In this document: piece by piece, positions 13,902 through 26,800 of the stretch
Layout of the letters: the number at the start of each line of letters is the position of its first letter
Numbering within the stretch: the first letter of the stretch is position 1
Source of the DNA: Chrysomallon squamiferum
Taxonomy: Eukaryota; Mollusca; Gastropoda; Neomphalida; Peltospiridae
Assembly (NCBI GenBank): GCA_012295275.1
Contig: CM022665.1
Span: 13,720,476 to 13,784,475 of the forward strand
Direction of reading: 5' to 3'
Length of the DNA stretch: 64,000 nt
Position numbers and translations under genes: made by a program
The notes under the pieces: model-generated
What the model was told of the DNA's origin: nothing
The model's database searches: none
The model's input: the letters and a program-made list of their open reading frames with translations, nothing else

Positions 13902-14770
13902 CTTGTATTGCTCTGCCCTTAAACATAGGGGGAGATAACTGAATTTGTTTTGATTTTTTTTAACAAAAAATCTTTTATGGAGAAGTCACAAAAGCAAATC
14001 GTAGTAAAAAAAAAAAGAAAATAGTAGCAGACGACATACATGGAAAGGTGAAATACGGTTTTCATAATTGGCGTTAAAAAACCTTGTTTTTAGTATTAGT
14101 TTTATCTCATTTCATATATTTACAATAACAATAAAAATAAATATGTTATATATTTGTTTAATTCGTGGTAGATGAAATAACAGTTAATTTTTACTGGAAT
14201 ATTATTATATTATTAAGTTGAAACGACATCGCTGCTCTAGAAAGGTAATTATTTAGTGTTAAATCATTTTCATGTACATAAATCATATAGACTTTTAAAA
14301 ATTATTAATTTATTATTTAATTTTACATTTATTTTATTCTGTCATTATTCAGTTAAATTGTTTACACTAGCAGCAAAACAAACTCATAGCAAAACATCAA
14401 GTAAATCTTTGCTAACAAGGGATAGATATAAACTGTAATGTTAATATGTTACTTTGGTTCAGATTACATGAAATAGATAACATATCATATGAAATGATTT
14501 TTTGATGGTAAATTAAAGACATCAGGTGTAATTTGTCCAATAAACACTTTTCATCTTTATTGATACTTATTTTCATTTTATAAACTTTCTTTTTAACTAA
14601 TTACTCATCAGTGTTTTTTTCTTATACTATTTATTTATTTCTTATTTTGAAAAAAGGTTTTAAAATATGTAGGTTTCTTATTTTGTTTATGTCAGAGTAT
14701 GTAGGTGGAAACATTTTCAATTTATTTGTTTATAATAATTACTCATTTGTTTATATATTTTATATTTCAG

Positions 14771-17054
14771 ATGCATTCTCTTCTTCCAGATTTTAATAAA
14801 ACTTTTTGCAATGATGCTAAAGTTGCATCATCTCCAAATGATTGTTCATGGAATGAAGACAATAAAACCAAACATAAGGAAACAGCTAATAGTCATCAAA
14901 GTTTATACGATTCACACATGACATTCAGTAATGAAGATACCACAAATCAATCCAAACAAATAAAAAGACGTCGACAAAACTCACAACAAAATGATTACCC
15001 TGGCATTTTGAATGGATCCATTTGTGACAAAAAGCTTGGAATTCCAGCAAAACGAGCAAAGAAATCTTGCTTTGTAGTAAGAGCAAAAGAAATGCAAGCT
15101 TTCTTTGGATTACTATGTAATTTTATCTTCAAAAAATGTTTTATTACTGTTTTAATTATTTGTTTTAAGGTTTGATCACACTATGCTATATTTTAATAAT
15201 TAAAGGAAATTATTTCATCTTAAAAAAACCAATAAAATATATTTTGAATTATGTACCTAATTCTTAAATTTAAAAAAATTATTTTTGAATTTTTAAAGAT
15301 TTTTAATTATTATTACCTTTTTTGGTTTTTAAAGCTGACGAACTTATTCAAGACTTTCTTGACGTTGATAGCTGTGTGAAGATTGCTGATAAGGTACTGA
15401 CTGAAAATAATTAATTTAATTTTAAGATCAGTGCCTTAAAATCAATTGAACAGGTTTTTTCTTAGGTATGAAGAAGTAATTCTATTTCATAAAGTTAGCA
15501 TCCTCTTGTACATTTATTTTTTCAAATCTAGATTGCTTCTCACCAGCTAATTTATTTTTATGAGTAGATCAATTGTCATAAAACATTATCTGAGAGTCAT
15601 TTTATGGGTACTGTTTGATGAAATTTTAATATATATTGTTTAATAATAATATATATATATGTGTACTGTCTGATTATTATTTCAAAAATTTGCATCATAG
15701 AATTATTTTACCTTTTTCATTCTTTCAGTATCTCCTGGCAATGGTTTTTGCTTATTTCAAGAGGGCAGATTTCTCTTTACGAGAATATTCAAGATCCAAC
15801 TTTTTCATAGCCCTGTATGTAACTCTACATAATAATTATATTTTACATAATGTCTTTGTTTCAAATGAATGGCATTCAAAAAGAAAACAAGGTTTAGCTA
15901 AATTTGTAAATAAAATTGACATCCTTGTGATGCACCATTTACATTTAATACATTTAACATACTTTTTATTTTTTTTAAACTAATTATTTACTTGTTTTAC
16001 AAAAATTTGTTTGCAGGTACCTTGCTAATGATGTTGAAGAAGATGATGAAGAAATAAAGTATGAGGTATTTCCATGGGCTTTAGGTAAACGATGGAAAAA
16101 CAAATATCCTGAATTTCTTCGAAAGAGAGACAAACTTCTAAAGAGAATTGATTACAGAGCTATTGTTAGCAGGAGATGTTGTGAGGAGGTGTGCTGATGA
16201 ATGATAATGAATTTTTATAAATATCCAGATCAGCAGCAAATATTAGAACTGAAATGAAATTCAAGATGCTTGATCCAAAATAGAAAATAGCCTTTGAAAT
16301 CTTGTGAAATAAATTATTCTAATAATTGTATTTAATAATCTTTAAATGTCATCTACAGAATATTTTTCTATTACTACAGTACTTCAGCATTTAAAATGTT
16401 TATTTTAGATTATGGGAATACAACCAGACCATTTTATCTGGAAACGAAATCGCCCTGAACACCATTCAGGAGCTATTCGGGCCTACATGCATGATCCTGA
16501 TGATGATGGATATCCCAGAGGTCCTTATGCAACTCCACGTACATGTTTTGAATGTGATGTTACAGACAGTCAGTATGATTCTGCCAGTCCTGCCAGTGTG
16601 TCTTGGTATGTCTCCTCTGCCAATACATCCCCTGCAGAATACACTGAATGTGCTGGCTCAGGCTTTTCCAGTTTTGACATGAAAGGTGTGGCAAAACAAA
16701 ATATGTACTTTTATGTTATAGTTCTATTACACAAACAAAGCCATTGAACTGAATAATATAGAATCATTTTTTGGAACTTTCTTTGAATATTAAATATTTC
16801 AAATGTTTACTAGGTCATGACTTTCAGTGTTTTAATTATAAAATTATTATGTGAACAATGAAATTGGGTAAAGAAATAATGTAACAACTTAAAACTTTAA
16901 TTTTAGTTGTTGATGTATTGTTCAAAATCAGTGTTTCAGATGCTTTAGTGATGTTAAATTTAATTACACAGAACAATTTAAACTGCTTTTAGGACTTCAG
17001 CAAACTTTGATGTCTGGAAACAGTGATGATGTTTGGCCAACCACTGAGGAATGA
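14771..17054 (+). CDS. SPDYA: Speedy/RINGO cell-cycle regulator (SPDYA-like)
   Basis: Speedy/RINGO proteins bind and activate CDK1/CDK2 without cyclin and support meiotic maturation and S-phase entry. Six coding exons: 14771-15116, 15335-15393, 15729-15814, 16017-16188, 16409-16685, 16993-17054. All are GT-AG and phase-matched, giving 333 residues (human SPDYA is 313). The Speedy core covers roughly residues 105-240: DELIQDFLDVDSC, YLLAMVFAYFKRA, FFIALYLANDVEEDDEE, EVFPWALGKRWK, IDYRAIVSRRCCEE, HFIWKRNRPEHHSGA. These match the vertebrate RINGO box closely, including the acidic VEED segment. The N-terminal ~100 residues are polar with a basic KRRRQN stretch, a likely nuclear signal. The C-terminal tail is Ser-rich and lineage-specific. 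The chosen ATG directly follows the acceptor CAG at 14770; the upstream in-frame ATG at 14705 is intronic in this model. AATAAA at 17706 is a candidate poly(A) signal. Confidence 0.94.
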
Positions 17055-17435
17055 AAAGTACAAGATGGGACTTTTTGTCAAAAATTAATTATACTAAGAT
17101 TTATTTCAAGCTGTTAAATTCAAATTACAATTTGATTTTTAGCATTTAATTTTGAAATGTATTTATGAAATTGTTGAAATAGTAGGTTGTTCATTAATAT
17201 TTTCCTTCATGACACACATTATAAAATACCGAGTATAGCAGCTGATTTACAGATTGTTCTATATTCAGAATCACATAAGTTCACTTGACAAAATATTGTG
17301 AATAACAAACCAGTGTTCAAATTGTTAAAAATGTATTTATAATCTAAACTATAATGAGTTGATTTTGTTCCATTTACTATAACAATAATCACAACAAAAT
17401 CGATTATAAGAATTAATTTTGTTTGTATGTATGTA

Positions 17436-17471
<36 letters not shown>

Positions 17472-18819
17472 ACGAAACAATGGTTGTATTGTTGAAGAAA
17501 AATGGTAAATATTTCTCATTGATTGGAAGCTGTTTGTGATATTCAAATTTACTTGCTTCATTTATAAACCAAAATATTGAAAAGAAGTTTATTATGAACC
17601 ATGATGGTTCTGTGAACCAGATTGCACTAAAAGAATACAGATAAATATAAACAATGCCAAACTTTGAATCAATCTTTCAATCTAGCATGTCTGTTTTAAA
17701 TGGCCAATAAATTTGATAAACTGTTGGTTTGGTTTTGTTGGTTTTTTGCTGGTGGTTTTTGTTTTTTTTTTTTTTTTTATCTTATTTTATTTATATTTAA
17801 TAGGTAATTGGTACATTATAAATAAAAACTCCAAAACACATGAATTGTGGAATGTGTTTTAATATCAAAAGCAAATATTACATTCTCAAAAATAAAAATT
17901 TATATTCCAATTATTGTAGTTATTATGGAATGTACAGCCATGTATAATTAAGTATACAGACACCTATATATATATAAATTAAATATATATATAAAAAAAA
18001 TCTTCAAAACTACTTTATATAATAAAAACAATATCACAACATGTCAGCTGTATGTAAAGAGATGTTAATGTTTTAAATATAATATATAATGGATGATATC
18101 ACTTCAATGACTTTCAGCCAGTATCTTGGCAGTCATGTTTTGGTATGATTACATGAAATATAAATGAAAAATGAATGATTGTATGGGCTCAAATTAATGT
18201 CATGAATGTATCCAGAAAATATTAAATAAGCAATACTCATGCCACCTTTGTTTTCTTCAGCAGCTTTTCACAGTCATTCTAGTGATTAAAAACATCAACC
18301 TAAGATTTGGAAATTAGGCCTGCAATTTCTCAACATTCTTGAAAGCAGCATTTCAAAAATTCAGAAAAAAGGTATTGTTTTAAGAACCAGATTGTAATTT
18401 ACTGAGTATATTAAACCATTTTCATACATTTTAAACTACTGAAATCTATGATTAAAAAGTAATATTTTATATAACATTTATTTGCAGTTGTGTGTTTTTT
18501 GAATAAGCACTGGGTTTTCAAATCTGTAAAAAAAACTTTGAATTGTTAGTAGTTTATTATGCACATCCATTTAGCAATAGAAATGAGAGGACTAACTCAC
18601 ATATATGACATTTGGTTACTTTCAGTTTACACATGTTTGTTTCCTCTATTTCTGTTTTTAAATAAAATTTTATATATAATTAACATATATTTATTAGTTA
18701 TCCTATGTTAATTTCCTAATCAAGTTACTTTTTTATTTATTGTAATGAAACATGCACATAGGGTATACCTTGTTCCCCAAATCCTTTTCTGTAACACTAA
18801 AAACATTAAAAATAAATTA
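17055..18819. other. Convergent spacer, SPDYA / carboxypeptidase 3' ends
   Basis: Tail-to-tail interval between two stop codons. It contains a (GA)14 tract at 17439-17466, a 20-base T-rich run near 17762-17780, candidate poly(A) signals for SPDYA (17706) and, on the minus strand, TTTATT strings near 18734 for the carboxypeptidase. No coding exon is visible on either strand, so it is probably two 3' UTRs with little true intergenic sequence. Confidence 0.6.
17439..17466. repeat. (GA)14 microsatellite
   Basis: A GA dinucleotide run preceded by a short TATG repeat, in the SPDYA 3' flank. Confidence 0.93.
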
Positions 18820-20526
18820 TCATACTGATTTATTAAAGCCCCAGAATGTAAGAGTGGAGCTCAAAGACCTCAAACTAATAATATGTTTTCTTGAGTACAC
18901 CTTGTGACAAATACATAATCTTCCTTGAACAAGCAACACAATGATTCCAAGCAATAAGAATCCAGTCAGCAAATAATGAACTTTGATAAAAGTCTGAAGA
19001 GACTGAAAAAAAAAAAATTTAAAAATGTACTGGTCTTCTGAAACAATTTCTGACATGAAACACCTTCAATGCCAACTTAAAAAGTAAAAACTAAATTTGT
19101 GGCTCTAATAAACTGTTCATACTTAATTTCTTTTTTTACACATTTATAACAGAATAAAATTCTAATGGCTTTTGTAATTCTGTATTTCATTTGTACTAAT
19201 GTAATTTTTTTTTCCTTTCTGTCCTTTTTGTACTGTAAGAAACTTCTTTGTGTTGCTTAACTGAATAATTACAAAATAAACAATTAATTTTAATGAAAAG
19301 ATAATAAAGAAATGAGAAGAAATCTTATTTAACATAAAGTTAATGCTTTCCATAATTCAAGTATTTAGAGCACACACATAATGCATTCATTTTTCAATTG
19401 ACAATAAAAGACAAAAATGTTTTAAATTATCAATAAAATCAGGTTCTTTGTCAATCCTGGTTATTCATGTCAACATCATGGATTATATCACAATGATTAA
19501 AATAAACAAGATCTGTTGAAGCACATACAGTAGACCAGCAATCTTAAAACTGCAATATTTGGATGCATGATGATGTGCTCTTAAGCATTCAAATTATGCA
19601 TTTTCTTATTTAAATAAACAGGCATTAATCTTACCAACACTCTAGTAAATTATTGGCAAATGCTATAATATCAAATGATTAACAAACATTTATATATTCA
19701 CAAAAAATAATGAGTGTATTATTTTTAAATAACTATATTTTGAAAATAAAAAATTTAAAATACATATAAATATAAACAAAAACATTTCTGAATAAAAAAG
19801 TATAATAATGGTAGTAAACTCACACTTACTTTCATTTTGTAGTGAGTGGCAACTGTCACATGAGATATTTTCCATTCAAGAGCAAACTGGAACAGAGTTA
19901 CATAAAGAGGATGAACTTCAGAGATCTCTTTCTGCAGAGAAAAATAAAATAAATAAATATCAATAATAAATAAATAATAAAAATCCATGCAAATTTTGTT
20001 AATGGGATTTATGGGATTTTTTTTTGGGGGGGTGTCTTACATTACTATTATTATTCTTCTTCTTATTATTATTTTTAAGATTACTCTTCATCAAAATAAT
20101 GTTGTGCAACAATAATTAAAAATGAACTATTGATACTTTATTTATTACATAAATGAAAATTAATTCATTAAAGCACCTTAAGGTATAAATGTGACTGGGA
20201 TTAAAGTTTGATTTGTTTACCTGAAGTCGGTTACTCTGAGGGTTAAACTGGTCAAAGCAACTTGGTCCAATATGATTATTTTCACCCCAGAGTTCAATGG
20301 CCAGAGATAATGGAATCTTAAAAAATAAACTAGTAACAGTGAATGAATGTTTAATAAAAGAAAATATCAGCATTTGGGTAAAAAAAATAGTTTGTAATAA
20401 ATTGATATACATACTTTTATATCTCTGATAATTTAGTGAATTGTGGTATTCCCACATCCTAAGTAACCATGTATTTATATATATATCTACATACACACAT
20501 TTCTTTGCCTCCCTCTTCTGTTCAGA

Positions 20527-20566
<40 letters not shown>

Positions 20567-22710
20567 TCATCCAATATGAGAAACATTCAAATAATAAACC
20601 AAACTAGCAAGCATTGGTATCTTACATGTTTGACACCAGCCATATAATCAAATGATGTCCCATCAGCAGTGTAATCTGTTAATTCATAACTTCTGCCAAA
20701 TGGGTATTTGTGACTTGTACAGACCGACAGCTGAGATGCTAGTTCAGTCATCGTGTTAAAATTGTCTGGAATTCGATGGGTTAGTTTTGACCGAGTATCT
20801 GTGACAATTACAAAACAAAAATAAAGCTGTTATGCCAATTTAACATGAAACAACAAGCAGTTCATACTTTGTATTCATGAACGGTATATATGTCTTTTTC
20901 ACAAATGCACTAAAGTTGAATTGAAATCACTAAATTCATAAGAAAATAATGTTTTAATTATTTAATGAAAATTCATTCACACCACAATTACAACAGTGTT
21001 TTAATGCAACAAAGTATAAACTTCTGAAAAAAGTGGGAAAATGCAAATATAGTTGTATAAAACTTCAGCTAGAACTGTTAAAGATAATACAACCAAAACA
21101 ATTATTGTTTCTACATTAAAACAAATCGATTTTACGAATATCTCACCAGCAAAAGGAAGAAAAATCTGACGAGCTCCAGAATGGAATGAAATGAACACAT
21201 CAAAATGTTTCTTTTCTGTGATTGTGGTAAATACTTTGGTTTCAGGTTCTAGACAAAAAAAAAGAAAAGTGACTTATTTGTGACAAACAAATATGAAAAT
21301 GCAATATCCTAAAACTATATCTTTACAGAATTCTATGCCTATTTTCATATCTAAATAAATCAGAAATAAGTAGAACTAGCCAAGACCATATAGAAAAGCA
21401 GATCATTCTGAAATTTTTTAAACTATAATACAGTCTCAGCCTCAAAACACTCTTGAGATATCAACAAATCATGGATTCAGGCTGCTGTATCATACTAAAA
21501 ATGTACACAGTACCCAAAACATTATATATGTCGTCTGTAGCTGACCTACATTTTGGGGGCCCCTCAAGCTTGAATCGTTATGGGCTCCTTCACAAGCACC
21601 ATGAAGTCTGGGTAAAAATGATCATCTTCTTCCATAGCTTGTTCCATAACAGATTTTTAAAATTTGGCCACATATCTGATTTTGAAGTCATGTGGACTAA
21701 GTTGATTCTGGGGCCCCTCTGGATTTAGAGCTTAAGCTTCATTAGTTTCATAGTGGATCCACCCCTGGATATCATTTCTGTTGGCAATTAGATTATCTTC
21801 TCATATAATAAAAATTATACTGATTTTATTTTGAATTAATGAAAATGTTACCCATTATTGATAACATAACCAAAACAATTATTGTTTCTACATTTAAATA
21901 CAAATTAACCTTTATTTATTTTTAATGAAATAATATCTCATGAAATATGATCCAAATTTTTTATGCTGTTTGCACAAAATAAATGTTTATTTTAATCTTC
22001 CTTCATGGAAAAAAATTAATCATCTCCAACAAAAATAAACCTGAAAATGATGATGGTCCTCTATATTCTTCATCATTTGGATCTGAGGAACTTCCTTTTT
22101 TTCCAAACTCCCAGCCAAAGTTTCTGTTGACATCAACACCTTTACTTGTCCCTCTCCAGCAGTAATTGTGTGACATTTCAATATAAGATCTGCCATCAGG
22201 GTTAACCATAACAATAATATACAAGTCAAAAAAATTTAAACAATTTTGTGAAAATCTGTACTGAAAGGTATCTGGGGAAAATAAAGATCCTTGAGTGATA
22301 TTTTCAAGTAAATAAATCAAACTTTCTGTTGGGAAAAATTCTCTTGCATGTTCACCATATGAAAACAGTATCTGAACTTTGTTTACTTCTCTGCCATCAT
22401 GAATAAAATAATTTTTATTTGTAGAAAAATTTGTGACATGAAGTAAGTATTGGGGCCTGTTTTGAAGGGACTTGTAATCCCAATCTATTTTAACAAAATG
22501 TGGAAACATTAAAGCCAGATTCTGCAAATATTTATCTAATGTAGATAAATTGTGATATATTTTGTAGTCAGGAAGGTACTGTTCTTTCTGTGGTTTCACA
22601 TCTATTCCATGACCACAGTAAAGCCATATCACCAAAATAAACAAACTGGAACATGAATAGATACAGTTTAAAAACCTCCCAGAGCTACTTGGAAAAATCT
22701 GTCTTGTCAT
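18820..22710 (-). CDS. Membrane-anchored M14-family zinc carboxypeptidase
   Basis: Six coding exons in transcript order: 22710-22041, 21248-21147, 20798-20626, 20316-20221, 19931-19830, 19002-18820. All are GT-AG and in phase, giving 441 residues. A hydrophobic segment at about residues 19-32 should act as signal peptide or anchor. The M14 zinc and substrate residues are in the expected order: HARE (H121, E124), NPDGR (R174), VDVNRNFG (N195-R196), FHSG (third zinc ligand H246) and IELWG (catalytic E323). All key residues are present, so an active exopeptidase is expected. CFDQFNP at about 335-341 resembles a divergent M14 group rather than the digestive A/B enzymes, and there is no long activation propeptide. 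A second hydrophobic stretch at 391-406, followed by a basic ~35-residue tail, suggests a type I membrane protein with an extracellular catalytic domain. Exact substrate and orthologue are not recognised. I reject a TTG start 33 bases upstream of the ATG. Confidence 0.9.
20530..20564. repeat. (AC)n microsatellite
   Basis: An AC dinucleotide run in the carboxypeptidase intron between 20316 and 20626. The Cys-Val open frame on the minus strand is repeat-derived and not coding. Confidence 0.93.
21530..21767. mobile_element. Probable hAT-like DNA transposon end
   Basis: Lies in carboxypeptidase intron 1. It has GGGGGCCCC at 21554 and GGGGCCCCTCTGGATTTAGAG at 21710, and terminates in GGATCCACCCCTG (21755-21767). 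The reverse complement, CAGGGGTGGATCC, resembles the CAGGGGCGGATCC terminus seen on many animal hAT-type elements. The other end and any target duplication were not found, so the family call is tentative. Confidence 0.4.
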
Positions 22711-22844
22711 TTTGTCGTGATTAAAAAGTGCACCTGTATTCAATGCAGTTATTCATGACATTTTCGCTGAAAGAAAATGGAAAAATAAAACATTATTCAG
22801 TAGAATTAATATGTGTGTGTGCGTGTGCGTGTGCGTGTTTACTT

Positions 22845-22904
<60 letters not shown>

Positions 22905-23819
22905 ATTCACGATCTTGGAATAATTCAGCACGACCGCCTATTTTTTAAAATCAGATTAAAGATTTAAAGTTAGACTCTAAGAGTAACTGCAATTTGTACA
23001 ACTCATCGTCAACTGGATCCACTTTTGTCTTTTAGAAACACAAATGGGAATATTCAATATACACTGTAACACTTGTTTGTATTTATGTTATAAATAATTA
23101 TGCCTACAAAATTATCAAATTTTTTAGATTTTTTTTTTTTATATGTAAACCAATCAAATCATATATATATATATACATTCTTGATTAATACGAAACTACC
23201 AAATTTCCTGAGTTACACTAAGTTAAAAATAAACACGTCTTTTAGGCTCACCCAAGATAGGTTTAAGCGGAATGAAGATCTTCTTTCGTATAAGGTTTAA
23301 AAGTGTAACAGTTGAGTATGAACGTTGGTGAAACTTTAGAATAAAATGATTAACTAACATTAGCTTTGTTATTTTAAATTTACATAAATAAAATAGCAGT
23401 ATTATCTGATTAAGACAAATTATAATGAGATGTCACAAGGAACTGTTGCTTTTTTCAATTTTCTTTTATAGTTTAGTTACTATAGAATACTATACATTAC
23501 AGTCCACAGTATACTTTTTACTAAACAGTCACGAGACTCAGAGGTTAATTATTTCTGAAGTTATCCCATTAATTATTAATATAAATTATTGTCATCCTTA
23601 ATATTCTGAAGGGAGCTGCTGGCTGTAATTTTATTAGCATATTTGATTAATTTTATGAGTCGTGAAATTGATAAGCTAAATTATAACGATGGGCTTACCG
23701 TGTTTACGGCCTTAAAATTAATAAATGTTGGGTACAATTAGTTAATTTTGACCTGGTAAAATAATTGAATATTTTCTGTTTAGATGGTATTTACAGCAGT
23801 CGTGTGAGTTATTAAATAA
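22711..23819. promoter_or_regulatory. Divergent promoter spacer, carboxypeptidase / TIPRL
   Basis: Head-to-head spacer between two start codons. It holds a (TG)n/(CG)-interrupted run at 22812-22838 and a long (AG)27 tract at 22847-22900. The rest is AT-rich with no coding exon. The purine tract lies 140-190 bp upstream of the carboxypeptidase ATG. Core promoters are assumed rather than seen; no TATA box or initiator stands out. Confidence 0.45.
22847..22900. repeat. (GA)27 microsatellite
   Basis: A perfect GA dinucleotide run next to a GT-rich stretch, upstream of the carboxypeptidase start. Confidence 0.95.
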
Positions 23820-26800
23820 ATGGCTACCAAAAAAGTGCCTCAATACTGTGAACCAGTGACTCAGGCATTCAAGTTTGGGCCATGGACATTGTCATCAACG
23901 AAAAGTCATATACTTGAATCAGAAGGAACTGATAGAAAACTGTAAGTATATTCATATTTAAAACCTTCTATATATAAAGGATTTACACTAGATTTAAAAA
24001 AAGATATTGAGTTCAAATGAAAGTCCTAAGATACAATTCAAACACACCTATAAATTATAAAGCATTTAAGCATAACCATTGTATCTACACTTCTTATGAT
24101 TTTAAACTGATATGAATTGGATGGGACTGATATTACTGCATATAATATATTTCAGTTATAATTTTTGAGGTGCATAAAAGAACAGACAAATTATTTTTTC
24201 ATTTTCGTCTCATAGATTTGAAAGTCAGTTGACACTTCCACAAATCCCTGACATGGTTTTTGCAAACAATGTGCTGCGTGTGGAACACGCTGATGGTTTT
24301 GGTATTGAATTTACAGCCCTTGATGCACTCAAACTTGTGGATTCTCAAAATGATCCTTATAAGGTGGCTTCCTCAGACTCATGGCAGGAAGCTAGGTATA
24401 TTATGAAACTATATAATAGTTTATATTTTGTTATTAAAAACAGTATATATATCTGTATATATGTACACCAGTCTACCATTATTATTATATTTTCTATGGT
24501 TAGAAAACAATATTTGAAACACAAACAGTGAGTAAAAATTACAAATTTTGCTTTAATACAATGTATCATCTGTTACTAGTGTGGATAAATTTAGTTAAAC
24601 AAGTGAAAATGTAGCTTTGTATTTCTTTTTATTGTGTTTTATAGTGATACTACTTCATAATCTACAATTTTTATTTATTTTTAAATGTTTCTTTCATTAC
24701 ATGAATACATTTTTTCATAAATCAGTAATACAGAACAAATCTGTATTTTTGTTTCAAATTAATTTTATTTAATTATTTGGTTTTTGTGGGGGTTGTTTAT
24801 TTAGGTTTTTTTATATTTTCATTTTAATTTATTTATTTATTTTTGTTTGTTTAGATCTGAATGCGAGCATATTAAGAAAGTTGTGAAGCAGTTTGACTGG
24901 ACCTTTACTACAGACTATAAGGGTTCACTTTTTGGCAAAGACACAAAGCAGATGGAGGTTTAAATTTATTATTATGTATATGTATATGTATATGTACATA
25001 CATGCACACACTCACTCACACATACATGTAGTAAATTACAGGTCAATAAAAAATAAAAGTAAGGGCACAAATATTAAAGTTTTAAACATGCTCAGTAAGA
25101 ATATTTATGGAGTACATATTAGTTTCAGAATTTTACACAATATTGTATTGTGACATATAGATTGAAATGCCATTTGCAGTTTCCTGTTTAGAAAAAAACA
25201 AACTCTATATCTTTAGTAATTATATTAGTGCAGTTATAAGCTGGTTATTTACTTGGGAAAATAAACTTTTACATTAAACCATATAATTTATGCAGTAACA
25301 GAATGTCACACATAATTTTATCATGATAAAAATAAATTCTAAAATAGTATATATTTTGTGCTATCTGATTAGAAACTGTAACAAGCATAGAAAACTTAAA
25401 TAATCATTAATGAATTGTTGAAAAGAAATATTAATTATTTTAGTTTGAATAAAACTATCTATACATATTTTAATCAAAATTGGTCAGATGCTCCTTGCAG
25501 CTGTGTTTGCTGTAATTCAACTCCTTGTCTTTTTATGACCAAGCAATCTGTAGTTTTTAACTTACTTGATCTCCATTTAAACAAAGCAAAAAACTGTTAA
25601 CAAACAGAGTGAAAAATTCATTTTACAATTTAGCTGTTTATAGTTCATTAACTTTAAATCTTTCATCTCATAGCCATACATTTCATACATAAAATAATTA
25701 TTTTTACATAAAAGAAGAAATTTCTGGACTGTTGGATTATGAAGTCATTCTGTGTAATATTCAATATAGTTATTTTTACCAGCATTCATCTGTTATGTTT
25801 ATCTGGTTCTAGGTGAAACCCACCACAGAAAGAATAAATACTGAGAAGTTAAAGAGAAGAGAAAAGATTCTTTTTTATGATGACAATTTATTGTTTGAAG
25901 ATGAGCTCTCTGACAATGGGTGTTCAGTTCTTAGAGTTAAAATTGTAAGTGCTGTCAGACTTTTTAGAATTAAGATTGCAAATATTCTGATCATGATTGA
26001 TTAGTTCACAGAGTTAAAATAATATTTATATGGTTTTTAGAATTAAAACTAATTATTCTGGCAATAATTGTTCAATATTTTGTATTATGATTGGAAGAAC
26101 AGACTGATTGATACTGATGAATTATATTGCATTAAATGAACATAGTGATAGTCTTCTAAGAAATAATAATTATTTTATTTAATAGTATATAATGAAGATT
26201 AATTACTCTAAATTCTATTTTCAAAGATTTTAATTTATAATTATAGTCCTGGAAGCTACTATTTTTTAAATTATTTGTTTTTAATTTTTTTTAATTTTTT
26301 ATTTATTTTAACTTTGATATTTAGTTTTGTTGTTGATTACAGAGAGCAATGCCAACAGGTTTCTTCATTTTATTGAGATTCTATATGCGTGTTGATGGTG
26401 TTATTGTACGACTAAATGATACCAGAATATATTACGAGGTAAACAAGATGTTTATCTGATCTTTAATGAATTCAGGTTATGCATGTTAATAATACTATAG
26501 AGTTTAAAGAAAGGTTTTCCACTGTAGAGCTATATACAGTTTTTTGTAGCAGCTGGTAATACAAACTTTTTAAAACCTATCACGAATTATAAGTAAGTTT
26601 AAGATATCTTGAATAGGAGATAGCTTTCAGTAATACATACACATAATGACACAGCAGTTCTGTAACACTGTTTGCATCTATATGCGTAGATGGCATTATT
26701 AATGTAATGCAAACCATTAATATCAGAATGTCTTGTTAAATATTCATATGGAGTAACAAATACTCATATATGACAAATATCCACAACTATAAAATAAGAG

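Larger units (their letters stand above)
13346..14770. promoter_or_regulatory. Divergent promoter spacer, SYVN1 / SPDYA
   Basis: Spacer between the SYVN1 start (minus strand) and the SPDYA coding start (plus strand). Near SYVN1 it carries ETS-like cores (13397-13403 and 13432-13437) and a TGACGTTT string, similar to but not matching a perfect UPR element. It contains a (CA)21 run at 13677-13718 and an (ATT)n run at 13851-13899. A good donor, GAAAG|GTAATT, at 14245/14246 could close a non-coding first SPDYA exon, because the SPDYA ATG sits immediately after an acceptor at 14770. No TATA box is convincing. Confidence 0.5.

Noticed and set aside
20116-20586. 156-codon minus-strand frame with a poly Cys-Val start
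   Set aside because: Its N-terminal part is an (AC)n microsatellite read in frame; only 20316-20221 within it is a real carboxypeptidase exon.
22711-22743. Upstream TTG-initiated extension of the carboxypeptidase
   Set aside because: The ATG at 22710 is in the same frame, precedes a proper signal segment, and the extension begins right after an in-frame stop; TTG starts are not expected in an animal gene.
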